NCBI GenBank assembly: GCA_964444825.1
Contig: CAYUIS010000181.1
Coordinates: 1-8,412 of the forward strand
From: CAYUIS01 sp964444825
Lineage (GTDB): Bacteria; Chloroflexota; Anaerolineae; B4-G1
Reading direction: 5' to 3'
DNA length: 8,412 nt
The translations under genes and the position numbers were made by a program. Shown one piece after another: positions 6,525 through 8,412 of the stretch (the stretch's first letter is position 1; each line of letters begins with the position of its first letter). Under the pieces are notes generated by a model that made no database searches, was not told where the DNA came from, and saw only the letters and a program-made list of their open reading frames with translations.

Positions 6525-6536
6525 AGTGCGTTGCAC
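6525..6536. repeat. Partial copy of the GTGCGTTGCAC repeat at gap 2
   Basis: AGTGCGTTGCAC is identical to 205-216, the left arm of the 206-234 palindrome, and is cut off by the N run. Two different palindromic elements therefore sit side by side at this gap. Confidence 0.65.
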
Positions 6537-6636
6537 NNNNNNNNNNNNNNNNNNNNNNNNNNNNNNNNNNNNNNNNNNNNNNNNNNNNNNNNNNNNNNNN
6601 NNNNNNNNNNNNNNNNNNNNNNNNNNNNNNNNNNNN
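6537..6636. other. Assembly gap 2 (100 N)
   Basis: A second placeholder gap of exactly 100 N, between the protease stop (6652) and the palindromes upstream of the zinc-ribbon gene. True length and content are unknown. A terminator for the protease and a promoter for the zinc-ribbon/HlyIII pair may be hidden here. Confidence 0.97.
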
Positions 6637-6651
6637 TGCACTTGCTTCACC

Positions 6652-8412
6652 CTACCGACTGCTCGTCGCGCTGCCGGTTCGTTTTCGCACGAGCACGTTA
6701 TCCACGTAGGTTCCCTCAGACGCCCCCGAGGAATCGCTCGTGAACGAGAACCCGATCCAGACCTGCGGCTGCCCCAGCAGGCTGCCGAACTCGGGCACCG
6801 CGCCCAGATCGAACATCTCACCCACCGTCCAGCTCGCGTGAGCGCCGGTGACGTGGACCCCACGGTAATTGACGTCGTCTGTCGAAGCGCCATAGAAAAA
6901 CTCGTCGCCGCCGGCCGTGTCGCTCCACCAGTCAAAGACGAGCTCGGCAGCGCTCGCGTCGGCCAGGCTGAAGGGGCCATACACCATCCAGGCGAACACC
7001 TCGTTCGGATAGTCGCTGCCACAGCCGAGGACCGTATCGCCCGCGCCCACGCTCCAGGCGCTGAAACTCCCACCGCTGCTGCGGCAGTCCCGGCTGCCCC
7101 AAAAGTAGGAACCACCGCCCGCGTCCTCATCGGCCACCTGCCATCCGCTGCCCGGGAAGGAACCCTCGAAATCCTCGCTGACGAGCGTGATCCAGTCGGA
7201 AGGCTGTGGCCCCTGTGCTTTCAGCGCGAGGGGAAGATAGGTCTCCACCAGCTCTGCGACCCTCACCACGAAAACGTCCGTATCGCTCAGGCCGCCCGGG
7301 TCCAACGCCTCGACGGTGACCTCCGCCTCCCCTGACCAGCCAGCGGCCGGCGTGATGTCGATGTAGCGGTTGCTATCCAGGCTGATGCCGGCGCTGGGTT
7401 CCGGGGTTCCCACGATCGAATAGGTCATCCCGCTCGCCGGTGACTGGTCGTCGCTGGCGTACGCCCACAGGTCGATCGCGTTGTCTGCGGCGCCGTCCAC
7501 GTCCACGAGCTTATCGGGCAGGCCCGAGAGCGTGGGCGGGGTGTTCACTGCAGCCCATCCCATATCCAGGAACATCCCGAGCGTGACCGGGCCCGGATCG
7601 TGCTCCGATTCACCATTCGCCTGCACCGGCGTCATCAACGAGTTAAGCGTGTTGTTATAGGTCTGCTCGTCCACGTGGCTGTAGCTGGACGCGTTCCACG
7701 GGTTGGGCGCGTACAGCCGGACTGGTCCGCCGTTCGCCGCCGTAGCCTGAGGGCCGTCGAAAAAGACACCCCCGGCCTGGCCGGTCAGGGCATTGCCCAG
7801 GCCGGCCGAGGGATTGGTATAACCCAGCAGCGGGTTCCCCGCGCCATCCTCGGTGAAGCGGTCAAAGGCCCTCGGCGGGGAATAAAAGCAGCCATCTCCG
7901 GGCGTGTTCGTCTGGCAGGCATTGTCGCCCGTGTCGACTTCCGCGTAGCCCGTGAACCCCAGCCCGTGGCCGACCTCGTGCAGCACCAGCGAGACAAAGT
8001 CGAGCTCGTTCGGCGCCGGGTTGCCGTCGGTGCCAAAGTACCAATCGTCTCGATCGGCGTTGAACCAGCCATCCACGTCCGCGTTGTCGCCGTTCAGGTC
8101 GGCCCCCGCCAGCGCGTTCGCCAGCGCCGCCGGATATTTGGTTGAGCCTATCGGCGCGTTGGCAAAATCCTGATGGTAGCTCACCGCCAGCGTGGCACCG
8201 ATCCAGCCGGTAACCGCAAAGGTCGACTCGTCTACCCAACAGGCGATCACCTCGATCGTCTGGCTGGAGTTGAGCAACGACCCCCAGATGGAGGTGGCAT
8301 ATTCAAAGGCAACTTTGGCTTCCTCAGGCCACGGCTGGATGGTCGCGGGGCAGCCGGCCGGATTATACAGCACCTCGAAGGTGGCGCTCTGGATGCCCAG
8401 GTCCGCTCGCCT
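6652..8412 (-). CDS. Secreted zinc metalloprotease with Ig-like and jelly-roll domains (5' partial)
   Basis: The gene enters from the right edge without a start codon; 586 residues are visible (counted from 8412) and the signal peptide is missing. Residues 1-290 are a zinc peptidase domain: a Ca-binding-like DLNGDNADVDG (105-115), then LHEVGHGLGFTG with H145, E146 and H149. The usual metzincin third ligand position (155) is Gly. A distal His246 (SSYSHVDE), 14 residues before the Met-turn SLMTP (M260), could replace it, as in leishmanolysin-type M8 enzymes. Residues 291-386 form a cadherin/Ig-like domain. ETYLPLALKAQ (390-400) is a linker. Residues 408-575 form a jelly-roll like those called choice-of-anchor J or MAM-like (SEDFEGSFPGSGW to YVDNVLVRK). 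It probably digests extracellular protein. It ends with TAG, 15 bases from gap 2. Confidence 0.88.
   Translation of the reverse strand, partial: RRADLGIQSATFEVLYNPAGCPATIQPWPEEAKVAFEYATSIWGSLLNSSQTIEVIACWVDESTFAVTGWIGATLAVSYHQDFANAPIGSTKYPAALANALAGADLNGDNADVDGWFNADRDDWYFGTDGNPAPNELDFVSLVLHEVGHGLGFTGYAEVDTGDNACQTNTPGDGCFYSPPRAFDRFTEDGAGNPLLGYTNPSAGLGNALTGQAGGVFFDGPQATAANGGPVRLYAPNPWNASSYSHVDEQTYNNTLNSLMTPVQANGESEHDPGPVTLGMFLDMGWAAVNTPPTLSGLPDKLVDVDGAADNAIDLWAYASDDQSPASGMTYSIVGTPEPSAGISLDSNRYIDITPAAGWSGEAEVTVEALDPGGLSDTDVFVVRVAELVETYLPLALKAQGPQPSDWITLVSEDFEGSFPGSGWQVADEDAGGGSYFWGSRDCRSSGGSFSAWSVGAGDTVLGCGSDYPNEVFAWMVYGPFSLADASAAELVFDWWSDTAGGDEFFYGASTDDVNYRGVHVTGAHASWTVGEMFDLGAVPEFGSLLGQPQVWIGFSFTSDSSGASEGTYVDNVLVRKRTGSATSSR

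Noticed and set aside
6361..7335. Plus-strand open frame running through gap 2
   Set aside because: It is held open only by 100 undetermined bases and is antisense to the protease.

Overview
The window looks like part of a metagenome-type scaffold from a GC-rich bacterium, most likely Chloroflexota (Anaerolineae-like). The lineage call is inference. It rests on two secreted proteins carrying a YLPL-x-L-[R/K] segment, which I associate from memory with secreted proteins of that phylum. The multidomain secreted beta-propeller and jelly-roll proteins and the dispersed GGGCAACC palindromes fit the same picture. Two runs of exactly 100 N (5358-5457 and 6537-6636) are scaffold gaps of unknown true length.

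All seven supported protein genes lie on the minus strand, so transcription runs from high to low coordinates. In that order they are: (1) a 5'-truncated secreted zinc metalloprotease with an Ig/cadherin-like and a jelly-roll domain (6652-8412); (2) gap 2 with palindromic repeats; (3) a 97-aa zinc-ribbon protein (6176-6469); (4) a hemolysin III/PAQR membrane protein (5461-6114); (5) gap 1, again at a repeat arm; (6) a 706-aa secreted beta-propeller protein with a PKD domain (3185-5305); (7) a 126-aa four-helix membrane protein (2782-3162); (8) a 239-aa protein of unknown family (2010-2729); (9) a class I SAM methyltransferase with an internal 23-aa tandem duplication (1276-2007); (10) a nitrilase with an intact Glu-Lys-Cys triad (286-1266).

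The last five genes are packed with gaps of 22, 52, 2 and 9 bases and each has its own Shine-Dalgarno sequence, so they may form one or two transcription units. The unknown protein, methyltransferase and nitrilase are the tightest group. Nothing in the sequence shows that the five share a pathway. A palindrome at 206-234, about 50 bases past the nitrilase stop, could end transcription. The leftmost 285 bases hold no gene I can support.

I saw no CRISPR array, tRNA, rRNA, transposase or recognisable defence module. The points most worth a second look are the YLPL segment shared by the secreted proteins, the leishmanolysin-like arrangement of the protease, the coincidence of both assembly gaps with palindromic repeats, and the unknown-methyltransferase-nitrilase cluster.
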